Program-made: the position numbers and the translations under genes
Notes under the pieces: model-generated
Told to the model about the DNA's origin: nothing
What the model saw: the letters and a program-made list of their open reading frames with translations, nothing else
The model's database searches: none
Shown: positions 1 to 8,000 of the stretch, one piece after another
Numbering within the stretch: the stretch's first letter is position 1
How the letters are laid out: the number at the start of each line of letters is the position of its first letter
Assembly: GCF_023898865.1 (NCBI RefSeq)
Contig: NZ_JAGSOV010000054.1
Span: 1-64,000 of the forward strand
Length of the DNA: 64,000 nucleotides
Direction of reading: 5' to 3'
From: Pseudonocardia humida
GTDB taxonomy: Bacteria; Actinomycetota; Actinomycetes; Mycobacteriales; Pseudonocardiaceae

Positions 1-284
1 CACCGAGGAAGCCAACGCACGGGGTACGCGCTCCACTCGGCCGAACAAATATCTGGCACAAAACCAAAACCAGAAAAACAATAGCTCGACACACTGTTGA
101 GTTCTCAAAAGACACCCACACACCATCGGACACCGCTAGGTGACTTCCGGGGCGCCCCCGACACTGTACCCCTCCTGGACGCTGAGCGTCCCGGGGGTCC
201 GGCCGGGGCTGTCTCCAGCTTACGCGGGCTGACTCTGGGCCTGAGAACCAGTCCCGGTCTGTCGTGCTGCCCGCCGTGGCGACA
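1..284 (-). other. 5' leader of a 16S-23S-5S rRNA operon (16S gene lies beyond the left edge)
   Basis: On the minus strand, positions 109-91 read TTGAGAACTCAACAGTGTG. About 30-45 bases further on comes GTGCCAGATAT (around 58-48). Both blocks, in this order, are hallmarks of actinobacterial rRNA leaders between the rrn promoter and the 16S gene. The stretch is AT-richer than the rest of the window. Its small open frames on either strand look like no protein. No part of the mature 16S sequence is visible, so only the leader is claimed. Confidence 0.8.
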
Positions 285-290
285 TGGAAG

Positions 291-319
291 AAGTTACACG
301 CAGGCTTCCAGGAGTTCAA
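291..319 (-). promoter_or_regulatory. Candidate rRNA operon promoter
   Basis: On the minus strand a -35 element TTGAAC (319-314) is followed by exactly 17 bases and a -10 element TAACTT (296-291). This is close to the housekeeping sigma consensus and lies about 180 bases upstream of the conserved leader block at 109-91. A second weaker -10-like TAAGCT lies downstream near 219, so tandem promoters are possible. Confidence 0.55.
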
Positions 320-446
320 ATCGGGGGGGCCCGTTCGCGTTCGCGCAGGTCACGAGCCCGGGCCCGGAGACGGAGGTGCTCCGCGGGGCGTTCCCGCGGA
401 GCACCGGCGACCGTCACGAACCGGTCACGACCTGATCAGCGACGCG

Positions 447-1790
447 TCACAGCACGGGCAGGTAGGTCGCCAGCTCGTAGGGCGTCACGTTGCGCCGGTA
501 GGCGTCCCACTCCGCGCGCTTGTTGCGCAGGAAGAAGTCGAACACGTGCTCGCCGAGGATCTCGGCGACCAGCTCGGAGTGCTCCATCGCGCCGAGCGCC
601 TCGGTGAGGTTCTGCGGCAGCGGCTCGTAGCCCATGGCCCGGCGCTCGGTGTCGGTCAGCGACCACACGTCGTCCTCGGTGGGTGCGCCGAGCTCGTAGC
701 CCTTCTGCACCCCGCGCAGCCCGGCCCCGAGGATCACGGCGTAGGCCAGGTAGGGGTTGCACGCCGTGTCCAGGGTGCGGATCTCCACCCGGCGCGTCGA
801 GGACTTGCCCGGCGAGTACATCGGCACCCGCACCAGCGCCGATCGGTTGGCGTGGCCCCAGGACACCGCGGTGGGCGCCTCCCCGCCGGTGATCAGCCGC
901 TTGTAGGAGTTCACCCACTGGTTGGTGACCGCGGTGATCTCCCGAGCGTGGCGCAGCACGCCGGCGACGAACGCCTTGCCCGTCTCGGAGAGCTCGTAGG
1001 GGTCGTCGGGGTCGTGGAAGGCGTTGCGGTCGCCCTCGAAGAGCGAGAAGTGCGTGTGCATCGCCGATCCCGGGTGGGCCGAGAACGGCTTGGGCATGAA
1101 CGACGCGTGCACGCCCTGGGTGATCGCGACCTCCTTCACCACGTACCGGAAGGTCATGATGTTGTCGGCCATGGTCAGCGCGTCGGCGTAGCGCAGGTCG
1201 ATCTCCTGCTGCCCCGGCCCGCCCTCGTGGTGGCTGAACTCCACCGAGATGCCCATCGACTCCAGCGTCTCGATGGCGTTGCGCCGGAAGTGCGGGGCGA
1301 CGTCGTGGCTGGCCTGGTCGAAGTAGCCGCCCGAGTCGGCGGGCACGGGCGGGCTGCCGTCCGAGGGGAGGTCGCGCAGCAGGTAGAACTCGATCTCCGG
1401 GTGCACGTAGCAGGTGAACCCGGCCTCCCCCGCCCGGCTCAGCGCGCGGCGCAGCACGTGGCGCGGGTCGGCCCAGGACGGCGAGCCGTCGGGCATGGCG
1501 ATGTCGCAGAACATCCGGGCCGAGTAGTGCTCACCGCTCGCGGTCTCCCACGGCAGGACCTGGAACGTCGACGGGTCGGGCCGGGCGACCATGTCCGACT
1601 CGTAGACCCGGGCGAACCCCTCGATGGCCGAGCCGTCGAAGCCGATGCCCTCGGCGAAGGCCCCCTCCAGCTCGGCCGGTGCCACGGCGACCGACTTGAG
1701 GTACCCGAGCACGTCGGTGAACCACAGTCGCACGAACCGGATGTCGCGTTCCTCGAGCGTGCGGAGCACGAACTCCTGCTGGCGATCCAT
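447..1790 (-). CDS. glnA2: Glutamine synthetase family protein GlnA2
   Basis: A 447-residue type I glutamine-synthetase fold protein, close along its whole length to mycobacterial GlnA2 as I remember it. Visible signatures are FDGSAIEGFA (51-60), the metal-binding segment HPEIEF (130-135), EFSHHEG (184-190), the ATP/metal segment GSAMHTHFS (241-249) and RVEIRTLD (334-341). The adenylylation tyrosine loop of the main GlnA is not evident near residue 380. The downstream neighbour of the same strand is an exported peptidase, with nadE and panB beyond, as around glnA2 in mycobacteria. It may make glutamine or ligate glutamate to another amine. Streptomyces relatives have been linked to polyamine glutamylation, so the substrate is uncertain. 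Confidence 0.9.
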   Translation of the reverse strand: MDRQQEFVLRTLEERDIRFVRLWFTDVLGYLKSVAVAPAELEGAFAEGIGFDGSAIEGFARVYESDMVARPDPSTFQVLPWETASGEHYSARMFCDIAMPDGSPSWADPRHVLRRALSRAGEAGFTCYVHPEIEFYLLRDLPSDGSPPVPADSGGYFDQASHDVAPHFRRNAIETLESMGISVEFSHHEGGPGQQEIDLRYADALTMADNIMTFRYVVKEVAITQGVHASFMPKPFSAHPGSAMHTHFSLFEGDRNAFHDPDDPYELSETGKAFVAGVLRHAREITAVTNQWVNSYKRLITGGEAPTAVSWGHANRSALVRVPMYSPGKSSTRRVEIRTLDTACNPYLAYAVILGAGLRGVQKGYELGAPTEDDVWSLTDTERRAMGYEPLPQNLTEALGAMEHSELVAEILGEHVFDFFLRNKRAEWDAYRRNVTPYELATYLPVL

Positions 1791-1888
1791 GGGGCGAGCC
1801 TAGGAACGACGCGTTACGAACGTGTTTCCCGCCAGATCAGGGCGTGCGACATCACGACCCGATCGGCTGACGGGCGGCCGAACGGCCC

Positions 1889-3475
1889 TCATAGCGCGCA
1901 CTCCGTCTGCCCCTGCGGGACCTCCAGGTCGATCAGGTAGGCGTTGACGACGTCGTCGATGCACCGGTTGCCCCGCAGCGCCGCGGTGTGCTGGTTGCCC
2001 TCCACCGAGATCAGGCTGCCGCCCAGGGCCTGGGCCAGGTCGACACCGGCCTGGTACGGCGTGGCCGGGTCGCCGGTGACCGACACCACGACCGTCGGGG
2101 GCAGTCCCGCGGCCTGCGGCGTGTGCGGCTGGCTGGTCGGCTCGGCCGGCCAGAACGAGCACGGGTCGAGCGCGCCGACCGCCCCCCGGCCGTCGTCGCG
2201 GAACGGGGCGGCCTCGTTGGCCCGCCGGATCAGCTCCTCCTGCTGGGCCCGGTCGGCGATCCGCTCCTCGTCCATGCAGCTGATCGAGACGAACGCTTCG
2301 ATGCTGTTGTCGTAGTTCCCGTCGTCGCCGCGGCCGTAGTACAGGTCGGCCAGTGCCAGCAGGATGCGCCCGTTGCCGGTGGCCAGCCCGGCGATGCCCT
2401 GGGTCAGCACCGGCCAGAAGTCCTTGGCGTAGAGGGCCTGGATGACCCCGGTCACCGCGTCGCCGTAGGAGAGCGTGCGTGAGCCGACCGCGATCGGCTG
2501 GTCGATCAGCGGCCGGGTGAGCTGCTGGAACACCGCCGTGGCCTGTGCGGGGTCGGTGCCCAGCGGGCAGGCCGGGTTCGCGGCGCAGTCGGCGGCGAAC
2601 GCGTCGAAGGCCTGCTGGAACCCGGCGTTCTGCTTGACCGTGCGGTCGATGGTGGTCTCCTTGGGGTCCAGCGCCCCGTCGAGCACCAGCGCCCGCACGT
2701 TCTGCGGGAAGGCCTCGGCGTAGGCCGAGCCGATCCGCGTGCCGTAGGAGTAGCCCACGTAGCTCAGCTTCTCGTCGCCCAGCGCCTGGCGCATGATGTC
2801 CATGTCGCGGACGACGTCGCGGGTGCCGGAGTTGGCCAGGAAGGCCGCGCCCCCGGAGCGCTCGGTGCAGCGCTGCGCGTACTCCTCGTTCTCCGCCTCG
2901 GTCTCCTGCACCCCCGCGGGCGAGGGGTCGACGTCCAGGTCGGCCCGCTCGACCTCCCACTCCTCGTTGGTGAGGCAGTCGATCGTCGGGGTGGAGGCGC
3001 CGACGCCGCGCGGGTCGAACCCGATGAGGTCGAAGCGCTGCGAGAGCGGGCTGCCGGTCAGGCCCCCGGCGAGGTTGGCGACCAGGCTCATCCCGGACGC
3101 TCCGGGCCCGCCCGGGTTGAACAGCAGCGAACCGATCTTCTCGCCGGACGCCTTCTGCCGCAGCAGTGCGATCTGCGCCTTCTCCCCGGCCGGGGCGGCG
3201 TAGTCGACCGGCACCTCGAGCCTGGCGCAGTCGAAGCCGGGGGCGGAGTAGGCCTGGCGGTCCTCGGCGCTGACGGCGAACTCCCCGCACGGGCCCCAGG
3301 TCAGCTGCTGCTCGTAGAACGACGCCAGCTCGGCGGAGTCCTCGGTGGGCTGCGGACCGTTCGCCCCGCTGGGGGCGGCGGCGCCGGTGGTGGACTGGGT
3401 GCACCCCGCCAGCACGGCGCAGCAGAGGACGAATGCGGCGGGTGTTCCTAGCCGGGCTCTCACCCGGCACAGCAT
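1889..3475 (-). CDS. Exported lipoprotein tripeptidyl aminopeptidase (CaeA/Hip1-like serine hydrolase)
   Basis: A 528-residue alpha/beta hydrolase. The chosen ATG opens a signal peptide ending in the lipobox LAGC (about residue 23), so the mature protein should be a cell-surface lipoprotein. An alternative GTG four codons downstream keeps the signal. The oxyanion segment GGPGASG precedes the nucleophile elbow GYSYG (serine near residue 239). Later TGDPATPYQAG and GNQHTA supply the likely catalytic Asp and His. Length and arrangement match the Streptomyces/mycobacterial tripeptidyl-aminopeptidase family, which trims N-terminal tripeptides from secreted proteins. It sits beside glnA2, as Hip1 does in mycobacteria. 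Confidence 0.85.
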   Translation of the reverse strand: MLCRVRARLGTPAAFVLCCAVLAGCTQSTTGAAAPSGANGPQPTEDSAELASFYEQQLTWGPCGEFAVSAEDRQAYSAPGFDCARLEVPVDYAAPAGEKAQIALLRQKASGEKIGSLLFNPGGPGASGMSLVANLAGGLTGSPLSQRFDLIGFDPRGVGASTPTIDCLTNEEWEVERADLDVDPSPAGVQETEAENEEYAQRCTERSGGAAFLANSGTRDVVRDMDIMRQALGDEKLSYVGYSYGTRIGSAYAEAFPQNVRALVLDGALDPKETTIDRTVKQNAGFQQAFDAFAADCAANPACPLGTDPAQATAVFQQLTRPLIDQPIAVGSRTLSYGDAVTGVIQALYAKDFWPVLTQGIAGLATGNGRILLALADLYYGRGDDGNYDNSIEAFVSISCMDEERIADRAQQEELIRRANEAAPFRDDGRGAVGALDPCSFWPAEPTSQPHTPQAAGLPPTVVVSVTGDPATPYQAGVDLAQALGGSLISVEGNQHTAALRGNRCIDDVVNAYLIDLEVPQGQTECAL

Positions 3476-3610
3476 GCCAGTGGGCCCGGTGGCGGGCAGA
3501 CCGCATCGATGACGTGATGACGACAGGCGGGGCGTGTCGGCGCTCCAGCGGCGGGTACCGGAGCCGTCGTACGGTTCGCGTGTCCCACCGACCCGATCAC
3601 GAGAGGCGGC

Positions 3611-5719
3611 GTGCGCACGACCATGGAGAACGAGGGCACCGAGAACAGGGGCGCGGCCTTCCGCTCGGCCTACCGGCACGGCTTCGTGCGCACCGCCGCC
3701 TGCACGCTGACCACCGCGATCGCCCAGCCCGACCGCAACGCGGAGTCGGTGCTGCGCGCGGCCCGCGAGTGCCACGACGAGGGCGTCGGGCTGGCCGTCT
3801 TCCCGGAGCTGGCGCTCAGCGGGTACTCGATCGAGGACGTGCTCCTGCAGGACACCCTGCTCGACGCGGTCGAGTCGGCGCTGCGCGACGTGGTCGTCGG
3901 GTCGGCCGACCTGCTGCCGGTGCTGGTGGTCGGCGCCCCGCTGCGCTACCGCAACCGCGTGCACAACACGGCGGTCGTGGTGCACCGCGGGCGGGTGCTC
4001 GGCGTCGCGCCGAAGTCGTACCTGCCCACCTACCGCGAGTTCTACGAGCGCCGCCAGCTCGCCGTGGGCGACGACGTGCGCGGCACGATCCGGGTGCCCG
4101 ACGGCGCCGGGGGCACCACCGAGGTCCCGTTCGGCCCCGACCTGCTGTTCCGCGCCGAGGACGTGCCCGGGCTGGTGCTGCACGTGGAGATCTGCGAGGA
4201 CATGTGGGTGCCGGTGCCGCCGAGCGCGGAGGCCGCACTGGCCGGCGCGACCGTGCTGGCCAACCTGTCGGGCAGCCCGATCACCGTGGGCCGGGCCGAG
4301 GACCGCAAGCTGCTGTGCCGCTCGGCCTCGTCGCGCTGCCTGGCCGCCTACGTCTACGCGGCCGCGGGCGAAGGCGAGTCGAGCACCGACCTGGCCTGGG
4401 ACGGCCAGACGATGATCTACGAGAACGGCGTGCTGCTGGCCGAGACCGAGCGCTTCCCGAAGGGCCCCCGCCGCTCGGTGGCCGACGTCGACCTCGACCT
4501 GCTGCGGGCCGAGCGGGCCCGGATGGGCACCTTCGACGACAACCGCCGCCACCTCGCCGAGCGGCGCCCCGGCGGCGACGGCGTGCGCGAGGTGCGCTTC
4601 CGGCTGGACCCGCCGACCGGCGACATCGGCCTGCGCCGCGAGGTGGAGCGCTTCCCGTTCGTGCCCGCCGACGAGAGCCGGCTGGCCCAGGACTGCTACG
4701 AGGCCTACAACATCCAGGTCTCCGGCCTGGAGCAGCGGCTGCGCGCGATCGGCGACCCGAAGATCGTGATCGGGGTGTCGGGCGGGCTGGACTCCACCCA
4801 CGCCCTGATCGTCGCGGCCAGGGCGATGGACCGCCTCGGCAGGCCCCGCTCCGACATCCTCGCCTTCACCCTGCCCGGCTTCGCCACCGGCGAGCGCACC
4901 AAGGGCAACGCGGTGCGGCTGTCCGAGGCGCTGGGCGTGACGTTCGAGACGATCGACATCACCGAGACCGCCCGGCTGATGCTGAAGAACCTCGAGCACC
5001 CCTTCTCCCGCGACGAACCCGTCTACGACGTCACGTTCGAGAACGTGCAGGCCGGGCTGCGCACCGACTACCTGTTCCGGGCGGCGAACCAGCGCAACGG
5101 GATCGTGCTGGGCACCGGCGACCTGTCCGAGCTCGCCCTGGGCTGGTCCACCTACGGCGTCGGCGACCAGATGTCGCACTACAACGTCAACGGCGGCGTG
5201 CCCAAGACGCTGATCCAGCACCTCATCCGCTGGGTCGCGGCCACCGACCTGTTCGACGACGACGTCAACGCCGTGCTCACCGACGTCCTGGACACCGAGA
5301 TCACCCCGGAGCTGGTGCCCACCGGAGAGGACGAGGAGGTGCAGAGCAGCGAGGCCAAGATCGGGCCCTACAACCTGCAGGACTTCACGCTCTTCCAGGT
5401 GCTGCGCTACGGCTTCCGGCCGTCCAAGATCGCGTTCCTGGCCTGGCACGCCTGGCACGACCCGGACGCCGGGGACTGGCCGCCCGGCTTCCCCGACGAC
5501 AAGCGCCCGTCCTACACGCTGGCCGAGATCCGGCACTGGTCGGAGGTCTTCGCGCAGCGCTACTTCGGCTTCAGCCAGTTCAAGCGCTCCGCGCTGCCCA
5601 ACGGGCCGAAGGTGTCCGCGGGGGGCTCGCTGTCCCCGCGGGGCGACTGGCGGGCCCCGTCGGACATGTCGGCCCGGATCTGGGTCGAGGACGTCCGGGC
5701 CAACGTCCCCGAGGAGTGA
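3611..5719 (+). CDS. nadE: Glutamine-dependent NAD+ synthetase
   Basis: A 702-residue two-domain enzyme that makes NAD from deamido-NAD using ATP and glutamine. The N-terminal nitrilase-like glutaminase carries the Glu-Lys-Cys triad: FPEL (E66), PKSYLPTYREFYERR (K about 135) and EICEDMW (C about 197). The C-terminal synthetase has the PP-loop SGGLDSTH near residue 390. The GTG start is preceded by GAGAGG at a sensible distance. An ATG four codons on is an alternative. It is divergent from the peptidase gene, and panB follows after 118 bases on the same strand, giving a cofactor-synthesis pair. Confidence 0.95.
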   Translation: MRTTMENEGTENRGAAFRSAYRHGFVRTAACTLTTAIAQPDRNAESVLRAARECHDEGVGLAVFPELALSGYSIEDVLLQDTLLDAVESALRDVVVGSADLLPVLVVGAPLRYRNRVHNTAVVVHRGRVLGVAPKSYLPTYREFYERRQLAVGDDVRGTIRVPDGAGGTTEVPFGPDLLFRAEDVPGLVLHVEICEDMWVPVPPSAEAALAGATVLANLSGSPITVGRAEDRKLLCRSASSRCLAAYVYAAAGEGESSTDLAWDGQTMIYENGVLLAETERFPKGPRRSVADVDLDLLRAERARMGTFDDNRRHLAERRPGGDGVREVRFRLDPPTGDIGLRREVERFPFVPADESRLAQDCYEAYNIQVSGLEQRLRAIGDPKIVIGVSGGLDSTHALIVAARAMDRLGRPRSDILAFTLPGFATGERTKGNAVRLSEALGVTFETIDITETARLMLKNLEHPFSRDEPVYDVTFENVQAGLRTDYLFRAANQRNGIVLGTGDLSELALGWSTYGVGDQMSHYNVNGGVPKTLIQHLIRWVAATDLFDDDVNAVLTDVLDTEITPELVPTGEDEEVQSSEAKIGPYNLQDFTLFQVLRYGFRPSKIAFLAWHAWHDPDAGDWPPGFPDDKRPSYTLAEIRHWSEVFAQRYFGFSQFKRSALPNGPKVSAGGSLSPRGDWRAPSDMSARIWVEDVRANVPEE

Positions 5720-5837
5720 GCGTGTGAACTCCGTCCCAGGTCGGTGATGCACAGGCCACGCGGGTGTCACGCTTTCGCCATCAGCCCCCGACGACCCGGG
5801 GACCCGCACCGCGGGCCTCGAGGGAGGACGGACGACG

Positions 5838-6746
5838 ATGTCTGACACCCAGTCCCGCGCGAGCGCGGAACCCGACCGCACGCCACCCCGCACCGACGAG
5901 GTCCCCCCGCCGTACCGCTCGGGCCCCGCGGCCCCGGCGACCGGCAGGCCCAGGCGGACCCGCATCCACCACCTGCGCGAGCTGAAGGAGCGCGGCGAGC
6001 GCTGGCCGATGCTCACCGCCTACGACACCTACACCGCCGAGATCTTCGACGAGGCCGGGATCCCGGTGCTGCTCGTCGGCGACTCGGCGGCCAACAACGT
6101 CTACGGCTACGAGAACACCCTCCCGATCACCGTGGAGGAGATGCTGCCGCTGGTGAAGGCCGTCTCGCGCGGGGCTCGTTCCGCGCTGGTCGTGGCCGAC
6201 CTGCCGTTCGGCAGCTACGCGCTGGGCGCCGAGCAGGCCCTCACCACGGCCTTCCGGTTCATGAAGGAGGGCGGCGCGCACGCGGTCAAGCTGGAGGGCG
6301 GGGCCCGGTTCGCCCCGCAGGTCGAGGCGCTGGCCGGGTCGGGCATCCCGGTGATGGCCCACCTGGGCTTCACCCCGCAGAGCGAGCACGCGCTGGGCGG
6401 CTTCCGCGTCCAGGGCCGCGGCGACGCCGGCGAGCGGCTCGTCGAGGACGCACTGGCGCTGCAGGCCGCGGGTGCCTTCTCGGTGGTGCTGGAGATGGTG
6501 CCCGCCGACGTGGCGAAGCGGGTGACCGCCGAGCTGGTCATCCCGACCATCGGTATCGGCGCCGGTCAGGAGACCGACGCCCAGGTGCTGGTCTGGTCGG
6601 ACATGGCCGGCATGAACCGCGGCCGCAAGCCGCGGTTCGTCAAGCAGTACGCCGACGTCGGCGGCGTGCTGCTGGACGCGGCGCGGCGCTTCGGCGAGGA
6701 CGTGCGCGGCGGCTCCTACCCGGACGCCGAGCACTCCTACAGCTGA
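5838..6746 (+). CDS. panB: 3-methyl-2-oxobutanoate hydroxymethyltransferase
   Basis: A 302-residue enzyme of pantothenate synthesis that transfers a hydroxymethyl group from methylene-tetrahydrofolate to alpha-ketoisovalerate to give ketopantoate. The TIM-barrel signatures are present: MLTAYD, LLVGDSAANN (metal-binding Asp), VADLPFGSY (second Asp), AVKLEGG (substrate Lys) and LEMVP (catalytic Glu). About 45 N-terminal residues before RTRIHHL are Pro/Arg-rich and not part of the fold, so the protein is slightly longer than relatives. The ATG is preceded by a GGGAGG-like site. Confidence 0.95.
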   Translation: MSDTQSRASAEPDRTPPRTDEVPPPYRSGPAAPATGRPRRTRIHHLRELKERGERWPMLTAYDTYTAEIFDEAGIPVLLVGDSAANNVYGYENTLPITVEEMLPLVKAVSRGARSALVVADLPFGSYALGAEQALTTAFRFMKEGGAHAVKLEGGARFAPQVEALAGSGIPVMAHLGFTPQSEHALGGFRVQGRGDAGERLVEDALALQAAGAFSVVLEMVPADVAKRVTAELVIPTIGIGAGQETDAQVLVWSDMAGMNRGRKPRFVKQYADVGGVLLDAARRFGEDVRGGSYPDAEHSYS

Positions 6747-6770
6747 CCGCCGGAGCGACCCACGGACCAC

Positions 6771-6806
6771 CCGCACGGGCGCGGACCCCGCGTCGCGCCC
6801 GTGCGG
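6771..6806. terminator. Bidirectional terminator-like hairpin between panB and the GCS2 gene
   Basis: Perfect 13-bp inverted repeat (arms 6771-6783 and 6794-6806, CCGCACGGGCGCG and its complement) with a 10-base loop. It lies exactly between two convergent genes. There is no T-run, as is usual for hairpins in very GC-rich actinobacteria. Confidence 0.65.
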
Positions 6807-6821
6807 TGTGCCACCGCGGCG

Positions 6822-7937
6822 TCAGCCCGGGACGGACGCGCCCGGCAGCCCGGCCACCGGACGACCGGCGGCGTGCTCGGCCAGCATCGCGACCGCCGGG
6901 CACTCCCGGCGCTCCCAGCGCCCGCGCAGCGACTCCAGCCGGGCCAGGTCGGCGTCGCGGCCGGCGAGGGCGGCGGCCGCGGCGCGGAGCAGCTCGCCGG
7001 TCGTGGCGTGCACGTCGGGGTCGGCCAGCCCCCGCTCGGCCACCTCGCGGTGCAGCGGCCCGTCGGGCGTGGTGCGCCTGCCGGGCAGCGTGTCGTCCAG
7101 CACGAGGCCGGTCAGCAGGCTGAGCAGCTCGCCGTAGAGCACCTGGCCCGGGCAGGCGTCGAAGGCCTTGAACTCGATCCGGCCGACCTCGGCGGCCAGC
7201 CGGGCGGGCTGGGTGAGCGAGGGGTCGGCGGGCACCTGCGCGTCGTCCGGGCCGAGGAACACCAGCACGGCCGGGCGGGCCCCCGTGCGCAGCTGGGTGC
7301 GCGCCGACAACCCGCCCCACGGTCGGCCGTCGCGGAACGGCGAGGAGAACGACAGCGGCACCAGCCACGGGCTGTAGTGGGTGAGCTTGCGCCCGACGTC
7401 GACCAGCGCCTCGGCGTCGAGGTCGGCGCAGGAGAGGTTGAGGTCGGGGCCGTAGGTGACCATGTGCAGGTGGGCGGTGCGCTCCTCGGGCGAGCCGGTG
7501 CGGTGGCTGCGCTCCCAGTCGTTCAGCGGCGGGTCGACCCGGTAGTGCGAGCGCAGCGGGTTGAACGCGATCGTCGTGGTGGCCAGCCCGGAGCGGGCGG
7601 CCACGACGTCGAGCAGGGCGAGGTCGGCGGCGAGCGCGTCGGTGGCCTCCTCGACCGAGGTGTGGATCCGCGTGCGCACCTCGATGCCCTTGGGGTCGCA
7701 GCGCAGCAGCCCGCCCCGCTCGTCGAAGCGCTCGTAGCCCTCGACGTACCAGCGCTTGTGCTTGATGCCCTGGTCGCCGATGCGCAGCTGGGGGTAGTCG
7801 GCCGGGTCCGCGGGCAGCGCGTCCACCACCGCCTGCAGCTCCTCGAAGGACACGGCGGTGAAGTCGGCGAACGTGCCGTCGGCGCGCAGCATGGCGCACT
7901 CGTGTTCGATGCCGTAGCGGAACGTGCGTTCGGGCAC
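6822..7937 (-). CDS. GCS2-family glutamate-cysteine-ligase-like carboxylate-amine ligase
   Basis: A 371-residue protein of the glutamate-cysteine ligase family 2 fold. The N-terminus has RYGIEHECAM, the metal/substrate-binding GIE(H)E signature of the family. Further conserved-looking segments are TTTIAFNPLRSHYR, HLHMVTYGPDLNLSC and IEFKAFDACPG. The family ligates an amino acid to a carboxylate using ATP, and members include EgtA-like and YbdK-like enzymes. The substrate cannot be told from the sequence. The GTG start has GGAGG in good position. A palindromic candidate iron box lies about 27 bases upstream, so iron control is possible. It is convergent with panB. Confidence 0.7.
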   Translation of the reverse strand: MPERTFRYGIEHECAMLRADGTFADFTAVSFEELQAVVDALPADPADYPQLRIGDQGIKHKRWYVEGYERFDERGGLLRCDPKGIEVRTRIHTSVEEATDALAADLALLDVVAARSGLATTTIAFNPLRSHYRVDPPLNDWERSHRTGSPEERTAHLHMVTYGPDLNLSCADLDAEALVDVGRKLTHYSPWLVPLSFSSPFRDGRPWGGLSARTQLRTGARPAVLVFLGPDDAQVPADPSLTQPARLAAEVGRIEFKAFDACPGQVLYGELLSLLTGLVLDDTLPGRRTTPDGPLHREVAERGLADPDVHATTGELLRAAAAALAGRDADLARLESLRGRWERRECPAVAMLAEHAAGRPVAGLPGASVPG

Positions 7938-7963
7938 GGAGCGACCTCCAGACGACGGAGAGC

Positions 7964-7982
7964 TAAGGGTACCCTTACCTAG
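7964..7982 (-). promoter_or_regulatory. Candidate DtxR/IdeR iron box
   Basis: The minus strand reads CTAGGTAAGGGTACCCTTA, matching 14 of 19 positions of the DtxR/IdeR consensus TTAGGTTAGGCTAACCTAA. It contains the perfect palindrome TAAGGGTACCCTTA (7964-7977). It sits just upstream of the ribosome binding site of the GCS2-family gene. An ideR gene is encoded in this window at 20613. The match is by eye. Confidence 0.4.
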
Positions 7983-8000
7983 CCGGGTCGCCGCCGGCGG

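Noticed and set aside
97..918. Several open frames over the rRNA leader and antisense to glnA2
   Set aside because: They are Arg/Pro-rich, resemble no family, and overlap a recognisable rRNA leader and a clear glutamine synthetase gene.
3476..6016. Long minus-strand open frame upstream of the lipoprotein peptidase
   Set aside because: It is antisense to nadE, and the signal peptide with lipobox fixes the true start at 3475.
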